A stretch of 64,000 nt of DNA from Daucus carota subsp. sativus (taxonomy: Eukaryota > Streptophyta > Magnoliopsida > Apiales > Apiaceae). Positions 37,545-50,723 of the stretch are shown piece by piece. The position numbers and the translations under genes were made by a program. Below the pieces are notes generated by a model. That model saw only the letters and a list, made by a program, of their open reading frames with translations, was not told where the DNA came from and did not search any database. Where the stretch lies: assembly GCF_001625215.2 (NCBI RefSeq), contig NC_030381.2:53865214-53929213 (forward strand). Direction: 5' to 3'. Position 1 is the first letter of the stretch, and every line of letters begins with the position of its first letter.

Positions 37545-39611
37545 TAAACATAACGAGCTTGGACAGAAATCTAATCATTTGTTTCAAATGGTCAAAACAA
37601 TGACCAATTTATAAACATAATACACATGCAGATGACTTTATTTAGCAACTAGTTTCTTTGTTCCCTTCTGCTCCTCCACAGGCACTGTTGCAAGCAAATC
37701 CCTGCTTATTCAAACAACAGTCAAGACATACTCAGCTTCCACAAAAAATCTATACATAACACAACTTTAACTACCAACAAATATGAATAGATTATCAACA
37801 AGAAGGTACCAACTGGAGTTACTTCAGGACAAATGTAATAAGGAGATCATTGAAGAAATCAATCAATCCTTGATAGAGAACACGGAAAAATGCAAATACC
37901 AATTATCTGACCTCACATAACAAAAACAAGAATAATGTAATAGGTAGATCTTCAAAGAAATCAATCAATTCCTTGACAGAGAACATGGGAAAATGCAATA
38001 CCGATTATTTGACCTTATATAACAAAAATAACCATGTACAATACAGAGTAGATACAGTTAAGCAAGTTCATAAAAAGGAACTGTCAAGTGGTATTATTCT
38101 CTTGTAGTTTGTAGTTTGTAGTTTGTAGTTTACATGTTCATATTTTGTCGGTATTTAAGAAACAAAATGCATGTTCATTTTTGTTTTCACAGTTAGACCA
38201 GAGATATACACTGTCCACCTTCGTACCCCAAAAAAGAAACAATTGCCACAGGTCATGCCCCTTTTTTTGGCTTGCGTTGGAGTTGCATGCTTTGCAAACA
38301 CAAACAATAGAATATACACACCCCCTGTATGTAGAACAAGACTCAGCGACACATCTGTTTTGTTTAATTCAACAGTCATCCGAAAATGAACATGCTGGTA
38401 GCATCAAAACTTAACATAGCGTCACAGCTCAATGCAACGCCGTGATAAACTAGCTAGTTAGACATCGGCCTTGAGATTGAGGGAAGAACACATTTCAAAC
38501 ACTATTGTAGTTCTAAGCACAGTAGTTAGCATTATATATTACATTCATATGTTGGTTAAAGGTTTTCCAGTCCCTTTGAAGGTGCCACTTTACAGACAAA
38601 TTGTATTTTCCGCTTATATAAATTAATGGTGCCATTTTACAGACAAATTGTATTTCCTGCTTATATAAATTAATGCCCTCTCCTTTATATTATTAAATAT
38701 CTTACATTAACAAGTCTGCATCGATATTTCAACAACAATGAGTCTAATTAAGGATGTGAGTCGTCACTTTTTTTTTGGTTCTCACATAATTGTGCACAAG
38801 AATTCACTTATTGAGAAGAGGCCTTCTCAAGCTCAAAACTTTCATAGGGCTTTATTCCAGGGCCTGATTTCCTTCTAGGAAATTTCTACAGTTATTGTTT
38901 TCAGTTCATATTAATCATAAACACAAGAGAAGTTTATGTTTCAATAAAAATCATCTTTTATCAAGTTAAGAAAAAATGAATATATAGTAAATATATAGAC
39001 ATAAGATCTTAATCACTTTCATATAGTTAATAAAGCCTAGTGGAGGATAGTATATAGGTGAAGCAGTAAAGGTGTATCCCTTCCAAGGATCAGGTCAAGG
39101 TTCACGTCCTCATTACAATATTAATAAATGTAAAATATAGATATTAAGTTTCTGTTCATGCCATTCATCAGATTTCAATCAACATATCATCAGGCTAGGA
39201 CGTAAGATTTATGCCGCCTGACAATATTAGTGTCCCATGATAATTTCAATCCAAAAAGGTTACATTATTAAAAAATGGTAGGTGTATTCTGTAGTTGTAG
39301 CAGAAATGGAGCTTCGACACATACGGCATGTAAGTATTATCATTTCACAAATTTGGAACATACCGCAACTCTAAGCATGAAATCATGTCTCCGTGAATGA
39401 AGCATAAAATATGGACTCAAAACCACACAGTGTAATCAAACTACCCCAATAGAAATATCTAACCATTTTCCACGCCTAACCAATCATATTCATCACAGAA
39501 CTGTTTATCCTCAATCAACCAAGAAATGCACGGAGGTTCTGTTTCCACAGTCAACAAAATATTGACACAGCACCCCAAGTTGAAAAAGCACAAATAAATA
39601 AATAAATATGT

Positions 39612-39642
<31 letters not shown>

Positions 39643-39984
39643 GGGGTTGTCCAAGCCATGTTCCCATGGTTTTTTTGTCAAAACAGAGCCAATATTTACA
39701 GGAATAGTCACAAGTCCCCACAACAAACTCACATGTATGTAGAAAAATTCAACCTTAAGACCCACAAATATTGATGTTTCCCATGTCCTCCTCCCAAAAT
39801 AAAGTAAAATACCTTGATGACATTGTATCTTCTAATTTATTTCCAGTTAATAATATGAGCAGGAGGGAGCGATTATCACTATAAAAAATAAGAAATTTAA
39901 AGTCGAGAAAAGAAGGAAGAGAGGTGTGAGGAAAAACTAAGGAGCGCGTGAAATTAAAATAACGGGGGATGCGGTTGGAATTAC
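37545..39984 (-). other. block X copy C, downstream segment
   Basis: Paralogue of the downstream segments of A, B and D, more diverged than B is from D. It includes the LLATVPV small exon near 37700-37645 and a region unique to this copy (about 38700-39150, AT-rich, unrecognised). Confidence 0.6.
39593..39646. repeat. (AAAT)n-(TG)n-(G)21 compound microsatellite, copy C
   Basis: Uninterrupted run of 21 G at 39626-39646 after TG repeats; a potential quadruplex-forming tract. Confidence 0.9.
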
Positions 39985-40757
39985 CTGCGACTGATATCCC
40001 TTATTTCCAAGATCATAGTTGGGAAGAGGCTAGGCACACATATATGTGTTTCGAAGGTCTCAACAATCTTGCTCTTATCACGCAAGGAGGCTGTGAAAGT
40101 AACAAGGTAACTAGTACCCTCCTCCGCATCAAGTTTAATTACCTTGACAATTTTCAGTGAGGAAATGTTATGAAATGCCTCTCTTTTTATATTACCTGTG
40201 CTCGCAAGAGACCGAGTGTGCAGTGTAAAATGATTAGATATTAATATTTAAGAATATTAATTAAAAGAAAGATAAAAAGATAGTAGACAGACCTGGTCCA
40301 TGTTATACATGACAAGAGCATACTGGGAGAGAAAAGGAGCCATATCTTCCAAAGTGTTCTACAGTGAGGAAATTCAATATATATAAATCATATGAGTGAG
40401 TATAACAAGCACTAGTGCGCACAGAGGAGATAGGATACCGAAAGCATAGCTAAAAGGAATACAGAAACATACAGCAGGGAATGTTTTGATGACGGGTTGT
40501 TGAGCAATATCAAGGGGCGGATCTTGTTTAGACTTTTCACCATTGTGACCAGACTGAGAAGATTTGAGCTTAACAGGCTTAATCTCTATTTTTCGATATT
40601 TGCGAAAAAACTGTGTTATTGTTGTTTTGAAAACTGTTAGCATCCCCACGAGGTGACAGGGCTTCGAAAGTGATAAAATTTACCCAATAGCCACCCTTCG
40701 CGGTCACTATCTTACGCAACTTGACTAGGATGAATTGTGTATGCTGTATGTATAAAT
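39985..40757 (-). pseudogene. block X copy C: 5'-truncated gene
   Basis: Keeps the cystatin-like last exon, exon 4 and exon 3 (HTQFILVKLRKIVTAKGGYW, IEIKPVKLKSSQSGHNGEKS), but exons 1 and 2 are missing. One base more than B and D in exon 3 (near CTGTTAGCATC, 40640) shifts the frame between FEALSPRGDA and FKTTITQFF. At about 40757 the sequence passes directly into the downstream segment of copy D. Confidence 0.7.
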
Positions 40758-42447
40758 AGTTACCATAGTACAAAGTCTTGGCTTAGAATGATTTGAACCA
40801 TAAGAAAAGGAAGAGCTTTTCAAGTCTGCTTATCAATCCACATAATTAACAAGAACAATTCACACACACAAACTAAACATAACGAGCTTGGACAGAAATC
40901 TAATCATTTGTTTCAAAAGGTCAAAACAATGACCAATTCATAAACATAATATACATGCAGATGACTTTATTTAGCAACTACTTTCTTTGTTCCCTTGTGC
41001 TCCTCCACAGGCACTGTTGCAAGCAAATCCCTGCTTATACAAACAACAGTCAAGACATACTCAGCTTCCACAAAAAATATATACACAACACAACTTTAAC
41101 TACCAACAAATATGAACAGATTATCAACAAGAACAAGGTACCAACTGGAGTTACTTCAGGACACATGTAATAGGGAGATCATTGAAGAAATCAATCAATT
41201 CCTTGATACAGAACATGGAAAAATGCAAATACCAGTTATCTGACCTCACATAACAAAAACAAGACTAATGTAATAGGGAGATCTTCGAAGAAATCAATCA
41301 ATTCCTCGACAGAGAACATGGGAAAATGCAATACCGATTATTTGACCTTATACACAAAAATAACCATGTACAATAAAGAGTAGATACAGCTAAGCAAGTT
41401 CATAAAAGGGAACTGTTAAGTGGTATTATTCTCTTGTAGTTTGTAGTTTACAATTACATGTTCATATTTTGTCGGTATTTAATAAACAAAATGCATGTTC
41501 ATTTTGGTTTTCACACTTAGACCGGAGTCCACCAGCGTAACCCAAAAAAGAAACAATTTTCACATGTCATGCCCCTTTTGTTGGGTTGCGTTGGAGTTGC
41601 ATGCTTTGCAAACACAAACGATAGAATATACACTCCCCTGTATGTAGAACAAGATTCGGCGACACATCTGTATTGTTTAATTCAATACTCATCCAAAATG
41701 AACATGCTGGTAGCGTCACAGTACAGTGCAACACTGCGATAAATTTGCTAGTGGGACATGGGCCTTGAGATTGAGATTGAGGGGAAGGACACATGTCTAG
41801 CACTATTGGGCCTTTTTACAGACAAATTGTATTTTCCGCTTATATAAATTAATGCCCCCCCCCCCCCCCCCCCAAATTATTAAATGTCTTATAGTGTGGT
41901 TCTGGTATGTGCTTCAAGGTGGAATTTCCAGGCTCGTGTTGGAAGTCAAAAGGCTGGAGCTCATAATGCTTATTCCCTAGTTTTCGTGTGTCACATCTAT
42001 CCCGTCAGTTTCTATTCATGCCATTCGCAGATTTCAATCAACATATCATCAGGCTAGGACGTCAAGAGTTTTATGCCGCCATACAATATTAGTGTCCCAA
42101 GATAATTTCAAACTAAAAAGTTTATATTATTAAAAAAACGGTAGGTGTATTCTGTAGTTGTAGCAGAAATGGAGCTTCCCTTCCATGACACCGAAGGCAT
42201 AAAAGCATGAAATCATGTCTCCGTGAACTGAACATGAAATATGGACTTAAAGCCACGCAGTGTAATTAAATTGCCCTAATAGAAATATCTAACCATTTTC
42301 CACACCTAACGATTCATATTCATCACAGAACTGTTTATCCTCAATTAACCAAGAAATGCACAGAGGTTCTGTTTCCACAGTCAACAACATAATGATAAAG
42401 CACCCCTAGTTAAAAAAACACAAATAAATAAATAAATAAATAAATAT

Positions 42448-42478
<31 letters not shown>

Positions 42479-42915
42479 GGGGGGTTGTGCATGCCATGTT
42501 CCCATGGTTTTTTTGTCAAAACAGAGCTAATATTCACAGGCATAGTCACAAGTCCCCACAACAAACTCACATGTATGTAAAAAAATTCAACCTTAAGTCC
42601 ACGTGACACGAATAAAACAATAAGAGTGGTGAGTGGAGAAGACTGATAGTTAGATTAGACACTTTGTTTGGATCAATGGTTAATCGAAATCCCACAAATA
42701 TTGATGTTTCCCATGTCGTCCTCCCAAAATTAAGTAAAATACCTTGATGAAACTGTATCTTCTAATTTATTTCCAGTTAATAATATGAGCAGGAGGGAGC
42801 AATTATCACTATAAAAAAATAAGAAATTTAAAGTCGAGAAAAGAAGGAAGAGAGGTGTGAGGAAAAACTGAGGAGCGCATGAAATTAAAATAACGGGAGA
42901 TGCGGTTGGAATTAC
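40758..42915 (-). other. block X copy D, downstream segment
   Basis: Close match to 13.63-16.35 kb without the 585-bp insert. Includes the LLATVPVEEHKGTKKVV exon near 41036-40975, a poly-C run at 41858-41874 and the compound microsatellite at 42422-42484. Confidence 0.65.
42422..42484. repeat. (AAAT)n-(TG)n-(G)n compound microsatellite, copy D
   Basis: AAAT repeats, TG repeats, then about 23 G (42462-42484). Confidence 0.9.
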
Positions 42916-44082
42916 CTGCGACTGATATCCCTTACTTTCAAGATCATAGTTGGGAAGAGGCTAGGCACACATATATGTGTTTCGAAGGTCTCAACATTCT
43001 TGCTCTCATCACGCAAGGAGGCTGTGAAAGTAACAAGGTAACTAGTACCCTCCTCCGCATCAAGTTTAATTACCTTGACAACTTTCAGTGAGGAAATGTT
43101 ATGAAATGCCTCTCTTTTTATATGACCTGTACGCTCAAGAGACTGCGTGTGCAGTGTAAAATGATTAGATATTAATATTTAAGAATATTAATTAAAAGAA
43201 AGATAAAAAGATAGGAGACAGACCTGGTCCATGTCATAATTGACAAGAGCATACTGGGAGAGAAAAGGGGCCATATCTTCCAAAGTGTTCTACAGTGAGG
43301 AAATTCAATATATATAAATAATATGAGTATAACAAGCACTAGTGCGCATAAAGGAAATAGGATACCGGAAGCATAGCTAAAAGGAATACAGAAATATACA
43401 GCAGGGAATGTTTTGATGACGGGTTGTTGAGCAATATCAAGGGGCGGATCTTGTTTAGACTTTTCACCATTGTGACCAGACTGAGAAGATTTGAGCTCAA
43501 CAGACTTAATCTCTATTTTTTTATATTTGAGAAAAAACTGTGTTATTGTTGTTTTGAAAACTGTAGCATCCCCACGAGGTGACAGGGCTTCGAAAGTGAT
43601 AAGATTTATCCAACAGCCACCCTTCGCGGTCACTATCTTAAGCAGCTTGACTAGGATGAATTGTGTATGCTGTATGTAAAAATAGTTAGTTAAATAACAA
43701 ACACTACAAGAATTAATCGGAAATCTAAAATTCAGACAGATAGTTGCATCAATTGCTTGTCGAGAGCCCGAGAAACAAACCTCCTTGATATTGTAAAGGC
43801 GAATAGCAAGCTCCGTAAGACAAACATATTCATCCATATAGATGGGATGCAATTTCTTGTTTTTCGACGCATCGTAAATTTTCTCCGTAGGTAGACCAAG
43901 ATAAAACTAGAATTGCAATATAGATACAATGAATTATACAATACAAAACATGAACACAAACACAAACACAAAAGATACGATGATTGAGGAACTCTTACGT
44001 GTACTCGCCTTCCCTTCCTCGTCGCTCCCGGTCCATGTTTGTCTGACCCACGAGAATCATTCTTTGTGCGAATCCTCCCCAT
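42916..44082 (-). CDS. block X copy D: unknown plant gene
   Basis: Same exon order as copy B, start at 44082 (MGRIRTKNDSRGSDKHGPGA). Exon 2-3 protein segments appear identical to copy B; differences are a few bases, such as one extra ACAAAC unit in the first intron (near 43955) and I for S at residue 4. The upstream R block is cut off near 44433 and continues as a separate copy from 45676. The same exon 4/5 frame problem applies. Function not recognised. Confidence 0.45.
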
Positions 44083-44439
44083 ATTCAAACACCACCTCTT
44101 CAATTTCGCCTGATTGGAAACCCTAATTTCGCCTCTTCCTTTTCTGTTAGACTCGCTTCGCTTGTAATATTATAAAGGAAACAAAATCTAAATTAAAATA
44201 TCACACTCTAATAATAAATTTGGAATGTATATACATTTGGTATATGCATGGATACTTCATCTGTTCAACATTTTTTCCAAAAACTCCGAATGCAATTTTC
44301 GAAAGGTTTTTATCGATAATCCAAACCAATTCTCACAAAATAAGAGAATAATCACATACTCTCACCAGAGGTAGAAATCAAGCTATAATCAAAACAAATT
44401 AGAGAAAATCCAACTAAAAACTAAAACAATTAGATATAT

Positions 44440-44910
44440 ACATTATAATCCAAGGGGGTGCCCAGGAACCCACTTGGGCCTGGGCTGAAAGACTAAATTA
44501 TAATAAACTGATTTTGGAACCTACTGACATTTTAACTAGGAACTCACCCCACTTACTGACTTACCGGCCTAATGCAAGTAAATGATTTGTTTTCGGTTTA
44601 TAAAAAGCCCAAAAGCAAGTGAAACAGCCCAAGTAGATTAGCACGTTAAAAATTAATCGAATCGCTCATCTCCAGGCTCCAGTAATCCAGTATTTCGGTT
44701 ATAGAAAAAGAAGCGCTTGCAAAAGTTACAAAATGATCATGATGTAATATATCATTTTCAAAAGATAAAAATGCGTCGGGAATAAATTTTAAATGTAAAA
44801 TAATTCTCATGTTAATGTAATTCGTACTATTTAACATCATTATTGCATTTTTTTTATTTTAACATTTATATTAGGAACCCACAAATAAATTCCTGGGTCC
44901 GCCACTGAAT
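44440..44910. mobile_element. probable hAT-like non-autonomous element
   Basis: The left side reads GGGGGTGCCCAGGAACCCAC and the right side, inverted, CAGTGGCGGACCCAGGAATT, sharing CCCAGGAA and terminal C-G-rich character of hAT families. A convincing 8-bp target duplication was not found, so boundaries are approximate. Confidence 0.4.
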
Positions 44911-45690
44911 GTATCTGATTTAATCTGTATGGGCCCGAGGTCTCCGCAGAATGAGAATTCATATGGAAGCATGGAAGCAGAATGACAAGCCAATCTATTT
45001 AACAGGATCATAAGCTTTCTTCAGTTGTAAATATTATTTTACAGATCATAAGCTTCCCTCACTTTCATGAGCCATTTCTGTGTATCTTATTATTTACAAC
45101 ACTACATGCTATACTACTCTTCTTATCTTTACTAACCCTTGCCTGTATGTTAGGGTGTCGTACCTTCAGTGACAGAAGACGCGAAACTTGAAATTTATAA
45201 AACAAAATCAAGGCACAAAAACAGATAAGCCATTTGCTTATCCGAACAAATTTAAAATTTATTGTTTTTAAGGTAGAAGAAACACTTCCTCTATACCTGC
45301 ACGCTCGAAAGATTTTCTACTGGGCACAAAGGTTAAATCCTTTCCCCAGCTCTTCTGGAGCCGACTGATCTGTATAAGCAAAAACAGTCGCCAGACCCTA
45401 TTCAACCTCCGACCCCTCTTCTCAATCATCCAGCCCTAAAATAACCTTAAGAACCCTAATTTATACATGCAAATCTGAAAATTTTATGCAATTCCGTTAA
45501 ATTTAACGTTTTCCGTTAAAGTCAAAGATATGGTTAACGGCACTGAAATATTTTTAGAGCTTAATTACGTGATTGTAAGTTTTTAGATGCTTTATTATTT
45601 AAATGAAAACTTTTTTGACTCGGTAGGTTAACTGAAAGTTTTGGTCCAGTACAGTGACCAAATAGAGCATTAACCCCTAAATTTGGAATG
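44911..45690. other. intergenic; no gene recognised
   Basis: Less AT-rich than its surroundings near 44930-45430 but without frames or splice patterns I can assign. Confidence 0.4.
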
Positions 45691-47140
45691 TTTAGAGCAA
45701 GTCCAACCCTATGCTAAGAGGTTCCCTAAAAATATTATAAAATAATATGTCTTAGTGATTTAGCACAAGATTTAATGATAAAAATAGTTTAGAAGAGGGA
45801 AATGATATGGAAGAGAGAGAGAGATGAATATTTTAATGATAAAAATAGTTTAGAAGTGGCTAGCATATTCTAAAAATAGGGAAAGAGAGGCTTGTGCTAG
45901 TGATTTAGCACATCACTAGCATAGTGTTGGAGTGCAATTTTATCTAATATTCCCTATTTTTGGATTTAAGACTTGATTTAGACACCTATTGGACTTGCTC
46001 TTATACATTTGGTATATGTATGGATAATTACTCTGTATTCACCATCTTTTCCAAAAACTCCGTTTGAGTTATCAACTACAAATGTGATTCCCGAAAGGAT
46101 TTTATTGATAATTCAAACCAATTCTCAGAAAAGAAGAAAATAATCACACACTTTCGCGGGATAGAAATCAAGCTATAATCAAAACAAATTAGAGAAATTC
46201 AACTAAAAACTAAAACAATTAGATATACACCACGACCCTACACCAGTCAATCCACTCACAAATTCAAAAAACCCTCTCGAAATAGGGCTGAAAACGAATC
46301 CGAGTAATTCAGGATCGAACTCGAATTCGATTCGTTAAAAACGACTATAATTCGTATTCGTGTAAAAAAATGAGTGAATTTGAATACGGTTTTACACTTC
46401 GAATGAATATCGAGACGAAACGTACTATTCTGGAATATTTATTTAGAGTAGTTCAATTAAATTAAGAGTACTCGATTATACATATTTAATGAAGATGCTC
46501 GAATTGAATACATAAATCATGTATATTATTATATATAATATTATATATAATATACATCATATAAATAATGAAGATGCTCGAATTGAATACACAAATCATG
46601 TATATTATTATATATAATATACATCATATAAATAATATTATATTAATATAATACGCTACAAATGATTTGATTATAGTTGTTGTAAATAATTATACGAGTA
46701 TTCATAATTTTTTTAATTATCCACTACGAATTCGAATACAAACATACAAATAATAATAATTTGTATACATTCTTGCCGAGCTGAAGTATAAACTGTACAA
46801 ATATTGAAATTTGAATTCGAGTACGAGTAATTATCATGACGAGTCGAATTCGACCATACTGTTATTCGTACCTATTTGACTCGTTTTCACTCTTATTTGG
46901 AAGCGAATAAGAACGAAAATCGAAAGTTTCGGTGATATAGATCTAAGAAACTTTCCCCAAAGAGAGAGATTTATCAAAAAAATTGATGAAAGAGGCAAGA
47001 ACAATCAAATAACAAGGAATAAAATTGAAAGATTTAGGATTTTTCACTGGAAAACCGATGAAAGCGCTATCGGAATGAAAAGAGGGAGGCGGTTAGAGAG
47101 AATAGAAAAAAAAAAAATAGAGTTCGGCAGTTTACTTTTA
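45676..47140. repeat. R block copy, upstream of SKIP31
   Basis: Paralogue of 17.6-19.3 kb, including its hAT element (about 46285-46892) and the CT-rich leader-like end (about 47120-46920, minus strand). A short internal duplication (GAAGATGCTCGAATTGAATAC) occurs at about 46490 and 46568. It ends about 270 bp before the SKIP31 start codon. Confidence 0.7.
45695..46000. mobile_element. MITE (306 bp) with TTA target duplication
   Basis: Ends GAGCAAGTCCAA and TTGGACTTGCTC are perfect inverted repeats, flanked by TTA (45692-45694 and 46001-46003). The R block at 25790 has the empty site GGAATGTTTATACATTTGG. Confidence 0.9.
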
Positions 47141-47411
47141 ATTTCCCGCAGTTGAATACACAAATTGAAACCCGGCCCGAGTACACCATTGTCCGGATCA
47201 ATCAATACCCGACCCGACTACCGTGGCCAATCCATCAAAATATCAAACTTATCACCTAAATATCTTCTAGTTCGATTCCATCGATAGTGTTTCTAATCGG
47301 AGATCGGCCGGCGTATTTCCGGTTACCGGAGGTTAATATAACAGCTTTTATGCACTTTATATGTTTGTATAAACCTATACATACAAAAATTAGGGCTGTT
47401 TGTATGTAAAA

Positions 47412-50400
47412 ATGCCACCTTGGGAAGATGATGATGAAGATGAATCGCTCGCTCGATTCCTCGAATCTGAGCTCTCCGATCAGGTAATTTAACTCTTCAA
47501 TTGTTTAATTCCCTATTTCCTATGATTTTATTGGTTAATTAAAAATGATTATGTATTTATTTGCTAAATTAAAATGATGAAAACGATCTTGTTTTTGCTC
47601 TTTAAATGATGATAAATTTGCTTGTTCTTTTATGTAATTATGGTTTGAGCTCTGGACTTTTTACGCTTAATTTGGCTGCGGAATCCCCTTTTTCGGTTGT
47701 ATATGTGTTATATATATGTGCAGTTCCCTGTTAATTAAAGCTAAATTTGTGTAGTAGTGTTTGTATTTTTAGCTAATTGCGTATCGAAAATTTATAAACC
47801 GTAATACTGTATGTTAAGTTAGTTCGTTTATGTCCTTGTTTGTTTCATATAGTGAATTGTATATCTTTGCGGTTCCATATGTTTTGTATGAGAACTTCTG
47901 AATTTTACTCTATAAAGATATATAAAAGTTTTGTTGTACTGCTGCAAGTTGACGTTCTTTTTAAGTTGTGAATATAGAAGTTCATACCAGAATGCATACA
48001 CTGTAAACATAGAGTGTAGGCGTAGCAAGAATTAACTGAACAAATGCAGTTTCGGATATTTAGAATTGGACTAAGAAAGAAAATGCGAACTAAGAATCAA
48101 AGTTTGGTCTCATGGGAAATTTGGTTAAACTTTTGCGGAATGGGATTAGCATAAATGCTGTTTGTACCGTGCAAAAATCTAAAAGTTAGTGATGTGTGAT
48201 TTCTGACTTTTATATGCCTTGAAAACTAATTTTGTTGATTTGAGGAAACTAATTTTGTGCTACACACCCTCACACACATATACATACTACACTTTGGGTT
48301 TACTCAGCTCCAAGAATTAAATTGTTTACAATTTGTACTCCCATGTGCGTATGAATTTATCTCTGTCGTTTTCGCTCACTCTCTCTATACATATGTATGT
48401 TTGTTGCAGGAGCCAGAGCAGACACAAGAAGATGAGGAAAAGGAAGGGCCAGCACAGAAGAGGCCGCGCATGGAGGTTGAAGCTGATGTGACTGAGGAAA
48501 GGAAATTAACCAGTTCCCCTTCCCCAAGTCAAATTCGAAGTCCTTCCTCTTCAAGAATCGTCAAGTGTAATAGTAGTGGACATCGTGTCGAAGGTGGTAT
48601 TGATAGAGTGAAATCAAGTAGAATAGATACTGGCTCGTTTAGCAAAGTGCCTCCGGAGTTATTCCATCACATCCTCAAGTTCCTCTCATCCGAGGTATGG
48701 TGCTCTCTTTTTTTCTTCCACTCCTATATTATAGATGTGGATGTGATATAGGCCTCTCTTCCTTTTGGCTTGAGGTTAACATATCTGTGGCAACAAAATT
48801 TCAGGATCTCGTTTCTTGCTCAATGGTCTGCAGATTTCTCAGCTTTGTTGCTTCTGATGAATCCCTCTGGCGTCACTTGTGAGTAGTTTACTTAATTTGT
48901 TTGGTTGATACAACACCCCAACTAAGCAGTTATTACACCTTGCTTTACCATATAATACCGTACACACATATAGAAATATCTTGCTCTCCCACTGTACAGC
49001 ACCTCTCACTTGTCCTGTAGTTCTAAAATGAGCACCTAAAGTTGAACAATTAATCATGTATCTGACAAGTATGTTCAAGCATTTAATTTATCAATATTCA
49101 AGTTTCATATCCTTTTTTTTTACATTTGAATATCATATCCTCTGCACCAAGTAAAAACAATTATAAAGTCACTTCTTTTTCCATAAAAATGATCACTAAT
49201 TCCGCTACTGAATAAAAGAAAAACATAATAAGATCTGTTAGAGCATATATAAACTTATTATGTTATAATAATAGACAATGAGGGTATTGAGGCTGCAGAT
49301 TAGTTGATTTTTTGGTTTCACTTGCAGCACATATAGCTTTCATGTTCTTCCCTTCCCCTCTCCTAATCCTCAAAATATAAAATGCTGCTTGATTAATAAA
49401 TTTATTATGCATTGTCTAGGTACTGCATGCGATGGGGTCTTCTACGACCAAAGAGTAATTATCGTGATTGTGCTTGGAAGAAGCTTTACATTCAGGTAGT
49501 TTAAATTAGCTTCTATATGAGGTTTTAAATTGAGCTTCTTTGGAAGTCATTTACTATATGCTGGGATGCCCATTTTGTGATTCTTGATGACCTTGATATC
49601 TCAGTTGACCCTCAACGATCTACAAAACAATTTTTAGTTGAAAATTAGTTTGAAATATGAACTTATGTCCTACAGCGTGATGAAGAAGATATGGTTGAGT
49701 TTGTTAGAAATTGTCCATCTGAATTCAAAGAGTATTACATCCAAATGCAGACGGCAAAGAGAAGCCAAGCACCTATTCCTTCTCAGGTAACTGCTACTAG
49801 TTGTCAACATGATTATTATTTATTAATTCACACAATATTGTGTTAATGTTAGTGTGTGTGTGTGTGATTATATTTTGGCACAATGCATGTCTTGAGCTAT
49901 ATGTAATGTAGGCTTGGTTATGATTGCTGATTTTTTTTCTTTTTTTCCCTAATTTATAAGGATGACCGTATGATTGTGGACAAGACAGTTGCTGATCAAG
50001 TCTATACGTGGAAGAGCAGTAAAGGTTTAATTGGTCAGGTGGCTACTGATCATGCGTGTTCCGGAAAGAGTTGCTCTTACTATCAGATAGGTGATGTTTT
50101 TGTATGTGAGAAGACAGGAAATATTCATGGTATTATCTAAAGTTCCAAAACACATTTTTTTAAGAACTAAGAACTAAAACTCATTAAATATGTTCGTTCA
50201 CATTGTTCAATGTTTTCTCATTTCCAACATCTTTTTTGTAGTGTGTGATGATAATTGCAAAGATGCTTCTGTCGATCCCGCAAATGGGCTACTAGTTTGT
50301 ACAATATCTGGTCACTGTTTTGATAGATTGATGTCACCTTCTGATGAAATGGATCAAGACGCTGTAAGAAAAGAATATCTTTTAATTTTCATATTGTTTT

Positions 50401-50723
50401 CATGGTCAGGCAATCTTACTTTTAACTCCTGATTGACTGTTGGACATATCGCTTCTAACTTCCCATGGTATAACTGAAATGAATAACTGATATATTTCTT
50501 CTTACTTGATTCTAGGATCAGCAACAAGATGGTATTACAGATGAAGCTGAGCCATTCATGGGATCCGGCCGTTTCGGTATTACCTCCTTGGCTTTAATAA
50601 AATCTGTTAAGTTTCTTGGTTTTGTAACAAATTATCATTAATTCTATTGCAGCACGAGCTTATTTGTTGGGATATAACTGTGCTGACGAGAAAGAGTTAG
50701 AAGCTTGTTTGAAGTTTTGCTGA
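47412..50723 (+). CDS. SKIP31: F-box protein SKIP31
   Basis: Nine exons: 47412-47483, 48410-48694, 48805-48878, 49420-49495, 49676-49786, 49961-50129, 50242-50363, 50516-50576, 50653-50723; all GT..AG and in frame, 346 residues. It starts [20 protein letters not shown], a recognisable SKIP31 N-terminus. A basic/acidic stretch ([12 protein letters not shown]) follows; the F-box is at ~104-150 ([20 protein letters not shown] to DESLWRHL). The C-terminal half holds spaced Cys/His ([31 protein letters not shown]), a possible zinc-binding core, and ends [15 protein letters not shown]-box proteins link substrates to SKP1-CUL1 ubiquitin ligases; SKIP31 is known as an ASK-interacting protein. Ordinary single-copy gene here, apparently intact. 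Confidence 0.93.

Noticed and set aside
44440-44910. Confident hAT call with target duplication
   Set aside because: Compared 8-bp flanks match at only about half the positions, so kept only as a probable element.
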